Source of the DNA: Adiantum capillus-veneris
Taxonomy: Eukaryota > Streptophyta > Polypodiopsida > Polypodiales > Pteridaceae
Direction: 5' to 3'
Assembly: GCA_014529385.2 (NCBI GenBank)
Contig: CM043967.1
Coordinates: 12,766,001-12,830,000, forward strand
DNA length: 64,000 bases
Below are positions 22,897-34,008 of the stretch, in pieces. Each line of letters begins with the position of its first letter. Positions within the stretch are counted from its first letter, which is position 1. Under the pieces are notes generated by a model, which had not been told where the DNA came from, made no database searches, and worked only from the letters and a program-made list of their open reading frames with translations. The position numbers and the translations under genes are program-made.

Positions 22897-22909
22897 TCCC
22901 TCCCACCAA
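22897..22909 (-). promoter_or_regulatory. Polypurine tract of Gypsy-D
   Basis: The minus strand reads GGTGGGAGGGA immediately before the 3' LTR start TGTTACG. Confidence 0.8.
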
Positions 22910-23128
22910 GGATAGAAATTGTCCTCACTCAGTAGAGAATCAATTGGACCGTGAGTGATGGAAAGTGTGGCGAAGGTCTGGGAAGTTGCAGAAAATCTTT
23001 TCAGGCATCCGTTTGGCATTCTCTCTAGGGTGGCCTTTGAAGATCAAAAGATAGCGGTTATAAACCATGCCAATGCATGTGATGGTGGTCTCGTGATCAA
23101 CTATTTGTGCAGGGATGATTTGTTCTTC

Positions 23129-24441
23129 TTAGTCCATAAGTGAAGGTGGATCCTTATAAATGTGATGTCTAGGTAGGGGTCCTTTGAAAGGTCTTAAAAG
23201 ACTAATCTGGAAAGCATTGTGAATGTGCCAATGTGAAGGTAAGTCTAAATGAAATGAAACATCATTGATCACAACAGAAATTTTGAATGGACCGTAAAAA
23301 TGCGGAGCAAGTTTAACAAAAACATTAGTATCAACACGTTTGATCCTTCGTTTTTCAACACGAAGCATAACATAGTCACCTTCTTTAAATTGATGTGACT
23401 TACGGTGCTTGTTTGCATGCTTAGTGTAAAGTTCCTGTGAGTGTTTAATGGCAGACAGAATGTATACTTGCATAAACATCATGAAACTTAGCAGTAAAAT
23501 CATCGGTGACAGGCACAACATTAGAAAGGCGTGAAGCAAGAGTAGGCAGAGAATGACCATACACCATTTCAAATGGAGATTTACATGTGGCAATGTGAGT
23601 GGTGGTGTTATATGAAAATTGTAGACTATGCAGGTAATCATTCCATTTCTTGGGTTGAGAAGAAACGTAAGCTTTTAACAAGTCAATGATAGTGCGATTA
23701 GTGACTTCGGTTTGACCAGTAGATTCATGAGGGAATGCAAAAGTAAAATCAAGTGTAGTTCAAAGATTTTCAAAAACAGTAGTCCAAAAAGCACTACAAA
23801 ATTTGGAATCTCGATTAGATATTACGATTTTAGGAAAATCATGATGTGGAAAGACAGTTTTAAGAAATAGAAGTGCAGCATGATGTGCTGTGAGTGTTTT
23901 CTTACAGGGAATGAAGTATGCTTGTTTAAAAAAATGGTCAAGTACCGTCCAAATCATACCATGCTTGTGAAGAGTGAGTGAAAATCCAGTAACAAAATCC
24001 ATTGAAATATATATATTTTTCAGGTTTTTCAAGAATAGGGAGATGGTGTAAAAGTCCCAGCTTCTTACATGTTGTTGCTTTGATCTTTTCACAAATCAGA
24101 CAAGTTGAAACATACTGTTTAACATCAGTTTCCATAGTAGTCCAATAGAAATCGCGACATAAGTTTTGAAAAGTAGTAGAAAATCCTCTATGTCCAACAT
24201 AGGGTGGTTTGTACAACTCTTCAATGGTTAATGTACGAAAAGGTTTAGTTACACACAATTTATGTTTGAAATAAATAAACTTTTCTTGAATAGTGTATTC
24301 CAAAAATGTGTGCACAAAATTCTTAATCATATGCAACCATGTGGTTTTGAAATCATCATCTTGTGCATAAGTGTCAGGCATTGAATCAAATGAAATACCC
24401 ATAATGGTTGATAAAATATTAAGAGAGGGTCTTTGACTCAA
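23129..24441 (-). pseudogene. Gypsy integrase
   Basis: Overlapping minus-strand frames give the zinc finger (GHRGFSTTFQNLCRDFYW, YVSTCLICEKIKATT), core (WTVLDHFFKQAYFIPCKK, FPKIVISNRDSKFCSAFW), the later WNDYLHSLQFSYNTTTH and SPFEMVYGHSLP blocks, and the C-terminal domain (HQFKEGDYVMLRVEKRR, LAPHFYGPFKI, DLPSHWHIHNAFQISLL). Frame changes occur near 23450-23700 and 23940-24090. Integrase joins cDNA to the chromosome. Domain content is complete but split over at least four frames. Confidence 0.9.
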
Positions 24442-24469
24442 AGCATCAGCTACAACATTTTCCTTACCA

Positions 24470-24856
24470 AGTTAGTATTGAATGTTGGGTTGAAAATTTG
24501 AATAAAGGCAGCCCACTTAATATGTCTATCATCTATTAATGGTTGAGACAGTAAATACTTGATACTTTGTTGATCAATTTTGATGATTAACTCAGCACCC
24601 ATTAAATAGTGTTTTTAAATTATCAAGGCATGTACAGCAGCAGTCAACTCTTTGTCATACGTACTAAATTTTGCTTCAGACGGTTTTTACGCCTTTCAAA
24701 TGAAAGTGGATGGTTATCTTGCATAAGGACTACACCGATACCTTTTCCACTAGCATCAGTGACTACGACAAAGAATGGTCTATCAAAATCAGGCAATTGC
24801 AATATTGGTACATTTATCAATGCATTTTTTAGTGCATTAAAGGAACTTTCTTGCAA
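24470..24856 (-). pseudogene. Gypsy RNase H
   Basis: The frame at 24644-24856 shows SSFNALKNALINVPILQLPD, FFVVVTDASGKGIGVVLMQ (catalytic Asp) and HPLSFERRKNRL. The downstream half to about 24470 (the Glu- and Asp-bearing blocks) is interrupted by stops. It abuts the RT frame ending at 24858. Confidence 0.82.
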
Positions 24857-24857
24857 A

Positions 24858-25560
24858 TCAAACCATATATAAGGAGAATTTTTTCTTTAACAGGAGAGTG
24901 AGGCAATGAGATTTGTATGCAAAGTTACGTACAAACTTCCTGTAATAACTGCATAGGCCAATAAAAGAATGAAGTTCATGCAATTCTTTTGGTCTAGGCC
25001 ATGACTGAATGGCTTCAATTTTCTTGGGATCTACATGTATTCCCTTTCCCGATACAATGTGTCCCAAATATTCAATTTCAGATTGGAAAAATGAACTCTT
25101 TTCGGGATTCAGATACAAGTGGTTGTGTTCAAGGAGATCAAATACACGTGTTAAGTGCTCTTTATGTTCTTGTTCTAATTTACTGAATATAAGAATGTCG
25201 TTGAATACAATCACAAAATCTTGATGGTCAATGAAAATTCTATTCATCATGCGTGTGAATGTGGCTGGTGCATTTGTTAGACCAAATGGCATGACAAGAA
25301 ATTCATAATGTCTCATTTGTGTTCTGAAAGCAGTTTTATAGACATCTTGGTCAAACATTTTGACTTGGTGATAACCTGATTTGAGGTCAATTTTACTAAA
25401 GATGTTTGCCCCTTTTTGTCTGTCTAATAGATCATCCACTCTAGGAATAGCGAACCTATTCTTGATGGTGATCTTGTTTAAAGCCATGTAGTCAATACAC
25501 ATACGAAAAGTTCCATTTTTCTTCTTAACAAGAAATACTGGAGCATTGTATGGTGACTAC
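24858..25560 (-). pseudogene. Gypsy reverse transcriptase, altered active site
   Basis: A 214-codon frame (24858-25502) has [37 protein letters not shown] (first catalytic Asp), YEFLVMPFGLTNAPATFTRM and then FVIVFNDILIFSK, where the YxDD motif reads V-F-N-D, and continues through YLNPEKSSFFQSEIEYLGHI and LHSFIGLCSYYRKFVRNF. The first of the paired catalytic Asp residues is Asn. That alone should abolish polymerase activity. The finger motif upstream lies in another frame after a break near 25555. Confidence 0.9.
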
Positions 25561-25566
25561 TAGGTC

Positions 25567-26343
25567 TTATAAGTCCTCGTCAAGCAAGTCAGTGATTTGA
25601 GTTTGTATCTTCATGTGTGCAGTTGGATTTATACGGTAAGGTGCTCTACAAGGAGGTTCACTACTCGATATATTTTCTATTTTGCGGTCATCTCGGCGTG
25701 AAGGTGGAATTCCAGGTGGTAGGTCATGCATGAAACAATTCTTAAATTGTGAAAGAAAATCATCATGTGAGGAGTTATGTGAGGTTTCAGTTTCAGTGGA
25801 GATTTGATTTACCAGCACTAGATATGTTTTCCCTTGTTTTCGAATTTCTTGTTTGGCTTGAGTGTGCAAGAGAAGTGGAAAATTTTTATGTGCTAGTGCT
25901 GCTTGGATAGAGAAATTTTAGTTATTATGAGTGAGAGACATGGTACGTGTTTTATAATTAAACAACAGATCAAATTCATGATGGAATGGCATTCCCAAAA
26001 TCATGTCAAGACCAAGCAATGGTGCTACCAAAAATTTACGTGCTTGTGTAAATTCACCAATGCAAACTTCAACAGTGACTTGGGTTTTGTGATTAAAACA
26101 TTGATTATTAAGAACAGTTTTGACTTTGTGAGGTGAAGGAATTTCAGAGAGAGAGAGTTGTTGTGCCAATCGTGTAGAAATAAAATCCTGGCTACTGCCA
26201 TCATTTAAAAGAATAGTGACACCTTCACCCTTGATTGTTCCTTGTACTTTAAACGAAGTGTGAGGAGATATAGGAGTGTCTGAAGACGGGTTGTTATTGT
26301 GATCATACTCATGATCATATCCCTCACCGTAATTAGCTTCCAC
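25567..26343 (-). pseudogene. Gypsy aspartic protease and link to RT
   Basis: The frame at 25918-26343 is a retropepsin: VQGTIKGEGVTILLNDGSSQ then DFISTRLAQQLSLSE, LVAPLLGLDMILGMPFHHEF. The catalytic D-S/T-G reads N-D-G at the aligned position, so the nucleophilic Asp is lost. The following frame 25567-25869 is the protease to RT linker with FMHDLPPGIPPSRRDD, a common Gypsy segment before the RT. A stop separates the two at about 25917. Confidence 0.85.
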
Positions 26344-26449
26344 TTCATTGTCGTTGGGATTAGCATCTTCGATGAGGTTAACAGTAGCACCATTGTGGCG
26401 GTTGTTGTTGAGAGGTCTTTGGTTTGGATTTTGGGTGACTCCATTGGGT

Positions 26450-27391
26450 TGGCCATTGCTCTTGGCAAAACCTTTTGGTCACTTATCTGCATAGTGACCA
26501 TACTAAAAACATTTGAAACACTTCACCTTTTTGTTAACATTAGAGTTTTGAGCACGACGTTGGTTGGAAGAATTTGGGTTGCCTCGCTGCTGTGTGTTGT
26601 TGTTGCCGTAAGGTTGAGAAGTTGTAGTAGAGTTGTCAAATCTACGTCTCTTGAAAAAAGTACGGCTTTGATGTTTGTTCATGTCAAAATTAGGAGAGAA
26701 AGAAGCTCTCTTGTTATGGTTAGTGTAAGCAGTTTGTTCAGTGTGAGAGGGTTGTCCACCTTTCTTCTTCTCCGCATTAAGAGCCAAATCAATAGCCTTT
26801 GATAGTGAATCCGGTTCAAACATATCTACCTCGGCACCAATTTATAGTGCTAAGCCAGATATATACTTACGCTTTTATTCTTACGACTGACATGTTCAAT
26901 AGCTTGCAATTGAACTAAACAGTTCCAAAAACGATCAGTGTAGCCCTATACATCTTCATTTTGACTCTGTCGAATTAAAGCCCACTGACGTCGTGCTTTA
27001 GCTTTATATTGTGTGGACAAAAATTGAGGTAAAAACAACTTTTTGAATGCATGCCAGGTACGTGGTCTTTTACCATGCTGTTTGGTGGCATTCCACCACA
27101 ATGCCTACTAGTGAGATGATTTGATGCATATTTTATCATTTCACATTCGGGAAAGTCTTCATCATGGAAATAGTCATCGAAATGACTAACTTATGTTAGA
27201 ACTGTGCTACCATCTTTAGTGCCATCAAAATCCTTTAAAGTGAAGGCTTTTCTACTAATTTTATTTTGCTTGGGTGCTGGTGCAAAACAGCTCGCCAGTC
27301 TGCAACAATCACATGAGTTCATAAGTGAGAGATTGTTGCAAATTAGCAAGCTGCTCAGCAACTGCGGGTGCCTGTGGAAGGTGTGCCATGA
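26450..27391 (-). pseudogene. Gypsy gag with zinc knuckle
   Basis: The likely start ATG is at 27391 (MAHLPQAPAVAEQLANLQQS). After stops the capsid-like part is recognisable on the minus strand (RRQWALIRQSQNEDV, GYTDRFWNCLVQLQAIEHV, at about 26900-27010). The stretch 26503-26823 is open: a basic, Asn/Gln-rich region leading to the knuckle KCFKCF-stop-YGHYADK-stop. The CCHC box keeps CxxC and His, but a stop falls in the X4 spacer and the last Cys is a TGA. Gag builds the particle; this one is disrupted repeatedly. Confidence 0.85.
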
Positions 27392-28765
27392 TTTCTACTT
27401 TTACTTTCCTTCTTTCTCTTTTTTTGTATTTTTTATATTATATATAATTTTTTTAATTTATTTATTTATATTTATATATATAAAGGAAAATGACTATGTA
27501 GTAATAGATGTATGCTCGGTTTGTGAAATTAATGAGAAAATAAAGTAAATACCAAAATAATGGGTACTTAGCTCGTAGATTGATGACGTCATCCAGTCCA
27601 AAGTATGGTGCACCGAAGTTGAGAGCGATGATGAACAATTGAGTGTTTGGTCTATAGAACAATTGAAATTTCGTCGGCAACCAATCTCCCATGTCCCCAA
27701 AAACGATGGTAATAAGAATCGACAAGATAATTTTCTCTTCACTGTAGAATTTAATTTGTACTATCGGCTTAACTTTGGCTAATGCATTGCCCTTGAAACT
27801 ATGGTGGCGGTCGTCGAGTAGGCAAAGAGCGGGTAGCCGAGGGATTTTTATTTTTTTTTCAAGGATGGATTACAAATACTTTGGATGATGGGCGGTCAAT
27901 TTTCCCTTTGAGCTACAAAGGGAATTGATGTTGTGCGGCCAAGGAGATCTGTGGGTTTCCTTTTGAAGTTTTGTGTCCACGACCGACCAAGGGTTGAGTG
28001 AAGGGGTGAATAGGCTCTTATAAGGGATGGCCTTGGTGCTCACTGGGCGGCCGGGCAAAGCTTAAGTTTAAAACACACCTTTTATGGTTAAAAAAGGTGT
28101 GAAAGGGAGAGGTCGACAGTGAGTTCACTAGCAAAGACAGCGCGCGTGTTGGGAAATGGCGAGCTCTGCAAGCCTTGTCAGGCCGAGAGGCAGAAGGCAA
28201 AACCACTCAAGGACCCAAGGCACCATCGTCAGTACCAGCCTTGCAGGGTTTGATGGAGCTCAACAGGGTTAGCCTTTTGCATGCAAGGGTTTGCTCCCAC
28301 AGTAGAATCTCATGAAGATGAACTACTTGAGCTCGTCAAAAGTCTTGATCCTTGGGGCAATCGTCAATTCTTTCCTTCTCCTTTTCAACTTGAAGGAGCT
28401 TGCCCTGGTGTTTTTGACCTCATAAGCTTTAGAAGCTCTTAAAAGGCTATCAAAGTCGTTCTTAACCTCCTTCCCGCTTCATGTTCCCAATGAATCGGTA
28501 CCTGAATTCGTTACTCCTTTTCTTTAGGATGTCGAGTCGAATTCACCAAATCTCTTAAAGCTCTTTAGAATCACTTTCTTCTTGATTGCTCACCCGCATG
28601 TCTTCACAAATCCATCAACTTTAGCAATTTATCTCGAATTAAATGTTGCACATACCCAATTATGTTGCCGATAAGTAAAATTTGTGGAATAAATTGCCAA
28701 TTAGTTTGCCAGTTCAAGGATTCCTTCAAAAATTTAAAATCCCATGCCGAATAACTCGAATCAAA
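27392..28765 (-). other. Gypsy-D untranslated leader
   Basis: Sequence between PBS and gag start, about 1.37 kb, with no recognisable protein. It holds an AT-rich patch at 27410-27490 and short frames without family resemblance. Long leaders of this type usually carry packaging signals; none can be pointed to here. Confidence 0.65.
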
Positions 28766-28777
28766 GATCTGATACCA
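28766..28777 (-). promoter_or_regulatory. Primer binding site of Gypsy-D
   Basis: The minus strand reads TGGTATCAGATC, one mismatch from TGGTATCAGAGC, within four bases of the LTR end. Confidence 0.85.
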
Positions 28778-28781
28778 CTGC

Positions 28782-28867
28782 TGGGAGTTGGGGAGACCAG
28801 TTGCTTAGACAAATCAACAATTCCTCATAGACTTTGCCATCAACATGTCACCTTATCTTCCAAATTA

Positions 28868-28905
<38 letters not shown>

Positions 28906-29462
28906 AATGGATTGACAAGGAAAGAGTGTAAGAGGGATTGTAAGAGATCATGTAGACATAATCATGGAGTACAGAGAGTAACACAATTTAGTGTATGAGA
29001 GAGGGAAGGGAAATTTTAGGGCATCTACACAAGAAATGCCTAAAATCATAGCCCCAAACTCCATTGCACCCTTCTTGTGGAGTTTGGTAATTAATTTATT
29101 ATTTGAGTTATGGGTGCCAAAATTGGAGGCCCCTCTTTTACACTTAGTTCCACTTTAGTTATGGGTGGAACACATTACTTATTGCATGACCCTCTTAGGG
29201 TGAGTTCTCATCACTGTCCTACTTACAAAGCAGCCATAGTGGCTTATTGATAAAAGATCTAAAATATTGTGCAAGGATAAAATGATCGAGAGGATTATTA
29301 TTTGTCGGTGCCTCCTTCTCAACTCCCTGAATTCCAATCTACAAATCATCATGCACTTACTATTAGTAAAATCAAATAGACAGTACATAATTAACCATTA
29401 AGCTAGCTATCCCAATTGCAATTAACCACATACAACAGGAGGGTGCCCAGTCTCGTAATACA
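28782..29462 (-). repeat. 5' LTR of Gypsy-D
   Basis: Matches 22244-22896 end to end with minor indels. Contains a CA run at 28872-28900, expanded relative to the 3' LTR. Confidence 0.9.
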
Positions 29463-29779
29463 AACACATCATTAGTTAGCGAAAAATGGTATTTGTGTAA
29501 TTAGCATCCACTAATCCAATTGTTCATAATATCACTGTCTACAAATACTAATTTGATCGCTCCACTAGGTGAGATATCTTCAATGTTAAATGGTCAATTT
29601 ATTTTCTTCTTAAATTTAGGGATATGTTGTTTAGTGAGGACACAGTACGAAATCCCCTTTTTATAGCTCTTTGGTTATCAATATTGTGTCAAAAAAACTA
29701 TTTTTGTTTGCATTTACATGCATAGATATGAGCAATGGATGCAAGATGTTGATGTTAGGATTCTTCTAGTTCCTCCAAT

Positions 29780-30200
29780 CTCTCTTACAACTCCTGGCCT
29801 ATCCATTCTAGTATCTATGCCATCCATAGTGTTGGCGATAGAGATTCCATAGGCAGTATATCATCTATACCGAACACTAGGTTGAAAGGTATGGTGTCAT
29901 GTAATATTTTGTAAGCTACTTCAAAGGCCCATAATGCAGAATGCAACTGCATTTCCCAATATGGTCTTCCCAAACTCACTACCTTTGTGAGTACCAATGT
30001 CAAGATTTTCCTCGTGTGTTTTGCTTATCTATTTACCTACATGCAGTATGGTGTAGACTTATCATGAATTATCATGACTTCACCCACCAATAAGTGTTCA
30101 ATCACTTCAAACAATGTGTAGCACAATCACCAACTATTTCTATTGGAAGACCATATCTCGTGAACCCATATCATTGTTTTGAGTTGGACATGCAAAACAT
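29780..30200 (-). pseudogene. Gypsy integrase remnant
   Basis: The minus strand encodes YGLPIEIVGDCATHCL (second catalytic Asp region, about 30110-30160), and then, in the open stretch 29815-30003, LHSALWAFEVAYKILHDTIP and FNLVFGIDDILPMESLSPTL. These are the conserved blocks either side of the catalytic Glu in Gypsy integrases. Stops separate them and no other domain of the element is seen nearby. Confidence 0.75.
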
Positions 30201-30614
30201 AACCTTGACCCATGGTGGTGCTCACAAAAAGTCGACCTTTAGCGTATTTTTCAAAAAGTGCATATTTGAACGCTTTTGGGAGATTTTAAGCTTTTCTTGA
30301 AGAAAATTCACAAATGTTCGACACTTAATTTAAAACTTGTAGATCCTTGTAAAAGATTGAGTGATTATTCACTTCATCCTTTTTGACGTGCCAAGTTATG
30401 CTCAGAGGTAGTGACTACATGATATTTATTATATGTAGGTTGCCCTTATCGTAGACTCTAAGGACTTTAACAACATTGCATAGAGGGACCAATGGCACCC
30501 ATGCACCCCTAAAAATCTTCAGAAGGGCCAGAAGAAAAACCATCAATCTCCCTTGTTGTGTTGGATGCACCGCCTCCACTTTAAGATGTTGACGTTGTGA
30601 GAGTCCACGAGTGC

Positions 30615-30616
<2 letters not shown>

Positions 30617-30673
<57 letters not shown>
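30617..30673. repeat. (GA)n microsatellite
   Basis: Pure GA run of about 57 bp in otherwise unassigned sequence; the overlapping Arg-Glu and Ser-Leu frames are artefacts. Confidence 0.97.
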
Positions 30674-30675
<2 letters not shown>

Positions 30676-33080
30676 AGAGATGTGGGGATGGGGCATATCA
30701 ACCCCCCATCCTCATCATGGCCAGAAGTCCATTCAGGGCAACAAATATAATATCATCAATGTGTGTCAAAATGACCACCCTTCTCTTGTATAGATATCAT
30801 AAGAGGGGCTAAGAAGGGTAGGCGATTAGAAAGGCCCCACAAGCCATAAATAAAGGGGGATGTCTATAAGATAATAAGCCATGTGTGCAGCACAACAAAA
30901 AAACGAGCAATTGGACCAAAATGGCTCAAGTGGACCACATGCAATGGATGGTTAGATCGGCAAGTAGGCTAGTCGTACAAGTATGCCTTAGACCAAAGTG
31001 AAGTAATAGGAGTGATGAATACCCTAAAAGCCCCTCTCATCACCCAATGTTGGAAAATCGCTAGGAGTCAAAGATGTGAGGCCTCTATGTCTATTGTTAT
31101 GTCCACACATGGACAATACTCCATGAGTGTAGCATCGGTCTGGGGAATTATAACCACCAAGAAATCTCCATAGTAAGATGTGGTGACAAGCAATGGAGAC
31201 AACTCTTGCTCTCCACCTCTATAAAGGAAGGTATTGCTTCAAAAGATAGGTCCCAAACTGAGTGTACCAACTCCTCCTGAGATAGACCTAATGGTTATAA
31301 AGGAGTGCCAATAGACCCGTAAGTTTCAAATCCTACCAATGAAGGTTTAATTTGTGGTTACTCATTTGAGGGAAAAGGGAAGAAGCTAAAACCCAAAGTG
31401 GGCATATGACTCATCCACCAAAACTCTAAGAAGGCCAGACTAAGAAGTTTGCACCGCAAAAGTTCTCCATAACAAGGAAAACCACACTCAGGGTTTACAT
31501 TGTAGAAGTTATCATATGCTACATCAATCATCGATAAACTTTATGGGGACTGCAAGGACACCACCAAATGGTGTCCCGTCTCAATAAATAGATGGTGTCC
31601 CATATAAATAGGTAGAGTCCTCCAAGATGTGGGAGATCTTGACTAAATAGTTTGCTTGTAAACATCCTCCATGACAAGGGAAAGCCAATGTACGAATTTG
31701 TGTTGTGGTCATCCTTTAAGAATAGGGAAAGATAGACTAAGCAATATGCGCAATCAAGAGGGGTGCCAAAGTAGCATATATGAGTCATCACACATGTATC
31801 TCCTACCTCCAATTCTCCAGTGTCAATGAAAGCATGATCCACACCAATAATGCCACCACACTGAAAACTCAATGGGGCTTTCAATCTACATGAGTTGGGA
31901 GAGAACATATGCCTAGGTCGGGAGAGAAGTCTATTGTAAGGTTGTCGAGGGTGAGTGTAAGTAACTATGGCGGTAACAATCCAATTGATCCGAAGAATAG
32001 AAGAGCAACAACAAGGCCACCCAAGCCAAGCCTACGGCGCCTCTGGATATAGCCAAAGAAACCCAGATCTCCCAAATCTCACAAGTTAACTGCACAAAGG
32101 AGTCAAGCATTTCAATCTACAAACCCTGCGAATTGATGTGCCATAAAAGAGATCCATGATCCTCTCCTCAAGTCCATGTGTGTACGCTCCCATGTAGGCA
32201 ATGTACACATCATACCAAGGTCCAATGGCAAGTCTCTATCCCCAAGGTGGTGGTGTCTTCTCTAGGAAAATCATGATTTCATATGCCAATAGCATGGCCA
32301 TATCTCGTATGTCCTCCTCTAATGAATGCATAGGTGTGTCCAAAGCATCCACAAGTCACAACCCCATGTAGAAGTATGCAACCACCTTGGAATGGATGGA
32401 TCTCCCACAAATCGAATGCCTGTCAGAAGCTATCAATGATTGTAACAATCATTTATAGATTGAACATGCCACCACCAGATGGTGTCTTCTCAAACGACAA
32501 CATCCTCCAACGCATAAAACGCAAGCTGATAGGATGTTGTCCACACAAAAATTCAACTACAAGGGGCTGAAAACACATCTGTAAGATGAACTTTAGCATA
32601 GGCGTACACTCTTGGCATGGTCAGAGTAGTGCAGAGGGCCCATAGAGGGCAGATCTCTGTGTGCACAGTCATTGGAGGGACTAAAACAGAGAGAATTCAG
32701 CAACAAAACAAATGTAAAAAAGTACAAACACATCATTTTTGTTTAGTTTTGGCATCGAATTCCAAGCCGAAGGAAGCGGAGGGTAGAACCGACCAAATCC
32801 ATGAGTAGAATGTGTAGTGATGCCCCCTACTAGAAAAAATGTAGCTTCCATCTTGTAGAATGTTGCAAATGCCAAAACGCTAGGTGATGGAGGGGGGGTT
32901 CCAGTGAGGAAGATCCTTCAAAAGGCTAGCGTGGTAGCACACAAGAGAAAGATCGTAGAGGTTGTAGCAAAAAACCGGCAGATTTGGAGCGGGGGAGAAA
33001 TTTATCGGCACCTTGTCTGAGTAAACGTTGTGCTCCCCCCTCTCACCCCCTTGAAACTAATCTTGTGTACTCGGGATTAC
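30674..33080. other. Unassigned intergenic sequence
   Basis: No recognisable gene. The longest frame, 31528-31908 minus (126 codons), is Cys/Leu/Tyr-rich, has no domain I know, and lacks a conserved start context. No LTR or inverted-repeat boundaries were found. Confidence 0.45.
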
Positions 33081-33089
33081 TTTCATCCT

Positions 33090-33400
33090 AAGATTTATGA
33101 TGCGTGATTGATGTTGGGACCAAGCCCTTGACCCCATCTCCCGATAGTTGTGTGAAAACCCCCGCCCCCCGGCGAAACACTAGATCACACAAGGTCTTTA
33201 ATAAAGCCCGGAACGTGGGATCGATGGCGGTAAAGTTTTGAGCGGATCTCGAGGAGAATGGAAGGCCACTAAAGGTCAGTGGCAATGACTTCCCCATTCC
33301 CTTGCTGGGTCTCGAACCCGTGACCCTCGCGTTGGCATGGTAGTGCATTAACCACGTGCCCGCGTGGGTTTGGTTGTTCAACACACCACTTCGTAGCGTG
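33090..33400 (-). mobile_element. tRNA-derived SINE-like element
   Basis: On the minus strand a Pol III-type A box (TGGTTAATGC, 33345-33354) lies about 30 bp upstream of a B box (GGTTCGAGACC, 33308-33318), the spacing seen in tRNAs. The body continues for about 200 bp. No flanking target duplication was identified, so limits are approximate. It sits about 200 bp upstream of the RING gene promoter region, in opposite orientation. Confidence 0.55.
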
Positions 33401-33603
33401 ATAAAGTGAACAAGTGCAGGAAAAATTAAAGTCGGCCCTAAATAGTAAACTAAGACGCCATCCAACGGATGCCCGCTATCACGAAAAAAATGTGCCCGAG
33501 TTCGATCCCCGGGTGATATAGTGATGAGGAGTGAGGGGCTTGGTCGGTTGCTTTAAAATGATATATTGTGTGCTGGAGTGAAAAGGACGTGGGCCTTGAA
33601 TTT

Positions 33604-33611
33604 TATATGGC
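33604..33611 (+). promoter_or_regulatory. Possible TATA box of RING gene
   Basis: TATATGGC within GAATTTTATATGGC, about 220 bp before a strong splice donor and about 400 bp before the ATG. Chosen by position only; the start site is unproven. Confidence 0.3.
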
Positions 33612-33821
33612 TTTGCTGCAATTATTGTTTGCGTTGAGATGAAATGGCGGGGACGGCAGGCTTCTTCACCTTCATGTCGTTTCACAACCTGAGTGCCTGG
33701 CGAGATTAGCTTCGTCACGCACTCTTTTTAGCAGAGCGTCAACCTTCTAACTGAAGGAGGCGGTTCTCTGCCCTTCTGGCGCTTCATGAGTTTCTAAGGC
33801 GCCATTCCTCCTTTCGACGAG

Positions 33822-33996
33822 GTAAGTCTCATCTTGTTCAGCTGTGTGCGCGTGTGGCTGCGAATTTGTTGCATGTCTTGTGTGTGCGCGCGCGCGCGCA
33901 TGTGACACTCCGATCGCCAAAGAGGCAGGCATGCACGTGCACGCACATCTACACACGCGCACACTCACCCACTTACATCTGTTCATACTCTAGCAG
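33822..33996 (+). other. Likely 5'UTR intron of RING gene
   Basis: Donor GAG|GTAAGT at 33821/33822 and acceptor TCTAGCAG at 33996, 12 bp before the ATG codon at 34009, define a 175-bp intron. Introns just before the start codon are common in plant genes and often raise expression. It contains an alternating TG/CG run at 33879-33905 and a C/A-rich tract before the acceptor. Confidence 0.65.
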
Positions 33997-34008
33997 GTGC
34001 TGCCTGCC

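Larger units (their letters stand above)
22244..29462 (-). mobile_element. Gypsy LTR retrotransposon, near full length (Gypsy-D)
   Basis: Minus-strand Ty3/Gypsy element of about 7.2 kb with both LTRs (22244-22896 and 28782-29462), PBS beside the 5' LTR, polypurine tract beside the 3' LTR, a leader of about 1.4 kb, gag, protease, RT, RNase H and integrase in canonical order. No chromodomain is evident after integrase. The LTRs are closely similar by eye with small indels. CAAAC occurs next to both outer ends but a few bases off the LTR limit, so the target duplication is uncertain. Stops and catalytic substitutions in several domains indicate a dead copy. Confidence 0.92.

Noticed and set aside
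22236-29467. CAAAC as target duplication of Gypsy-D
   Set aside because: Present near both ends but two to three bases away from the LTR limits, so not claimed.
31528-31908. 126-codon minus-strand frame
   Set aside because: No domain, no conserved start, surrounded by stop-rich sequence.
33475-33530. Possible tRNA gene (GTTCGATCC with complementary ends)
   Set aside because: Only about 45 nt between the acceptor-like arms, with no D or anticodon arm; more likely a SINE scrap.
33997-34008. Upstream in-frame GTG start for the RING protein
   Set aside because: It lies at the splice acceptor and is not an ATG; MATDPG at 34009 has a good start context.
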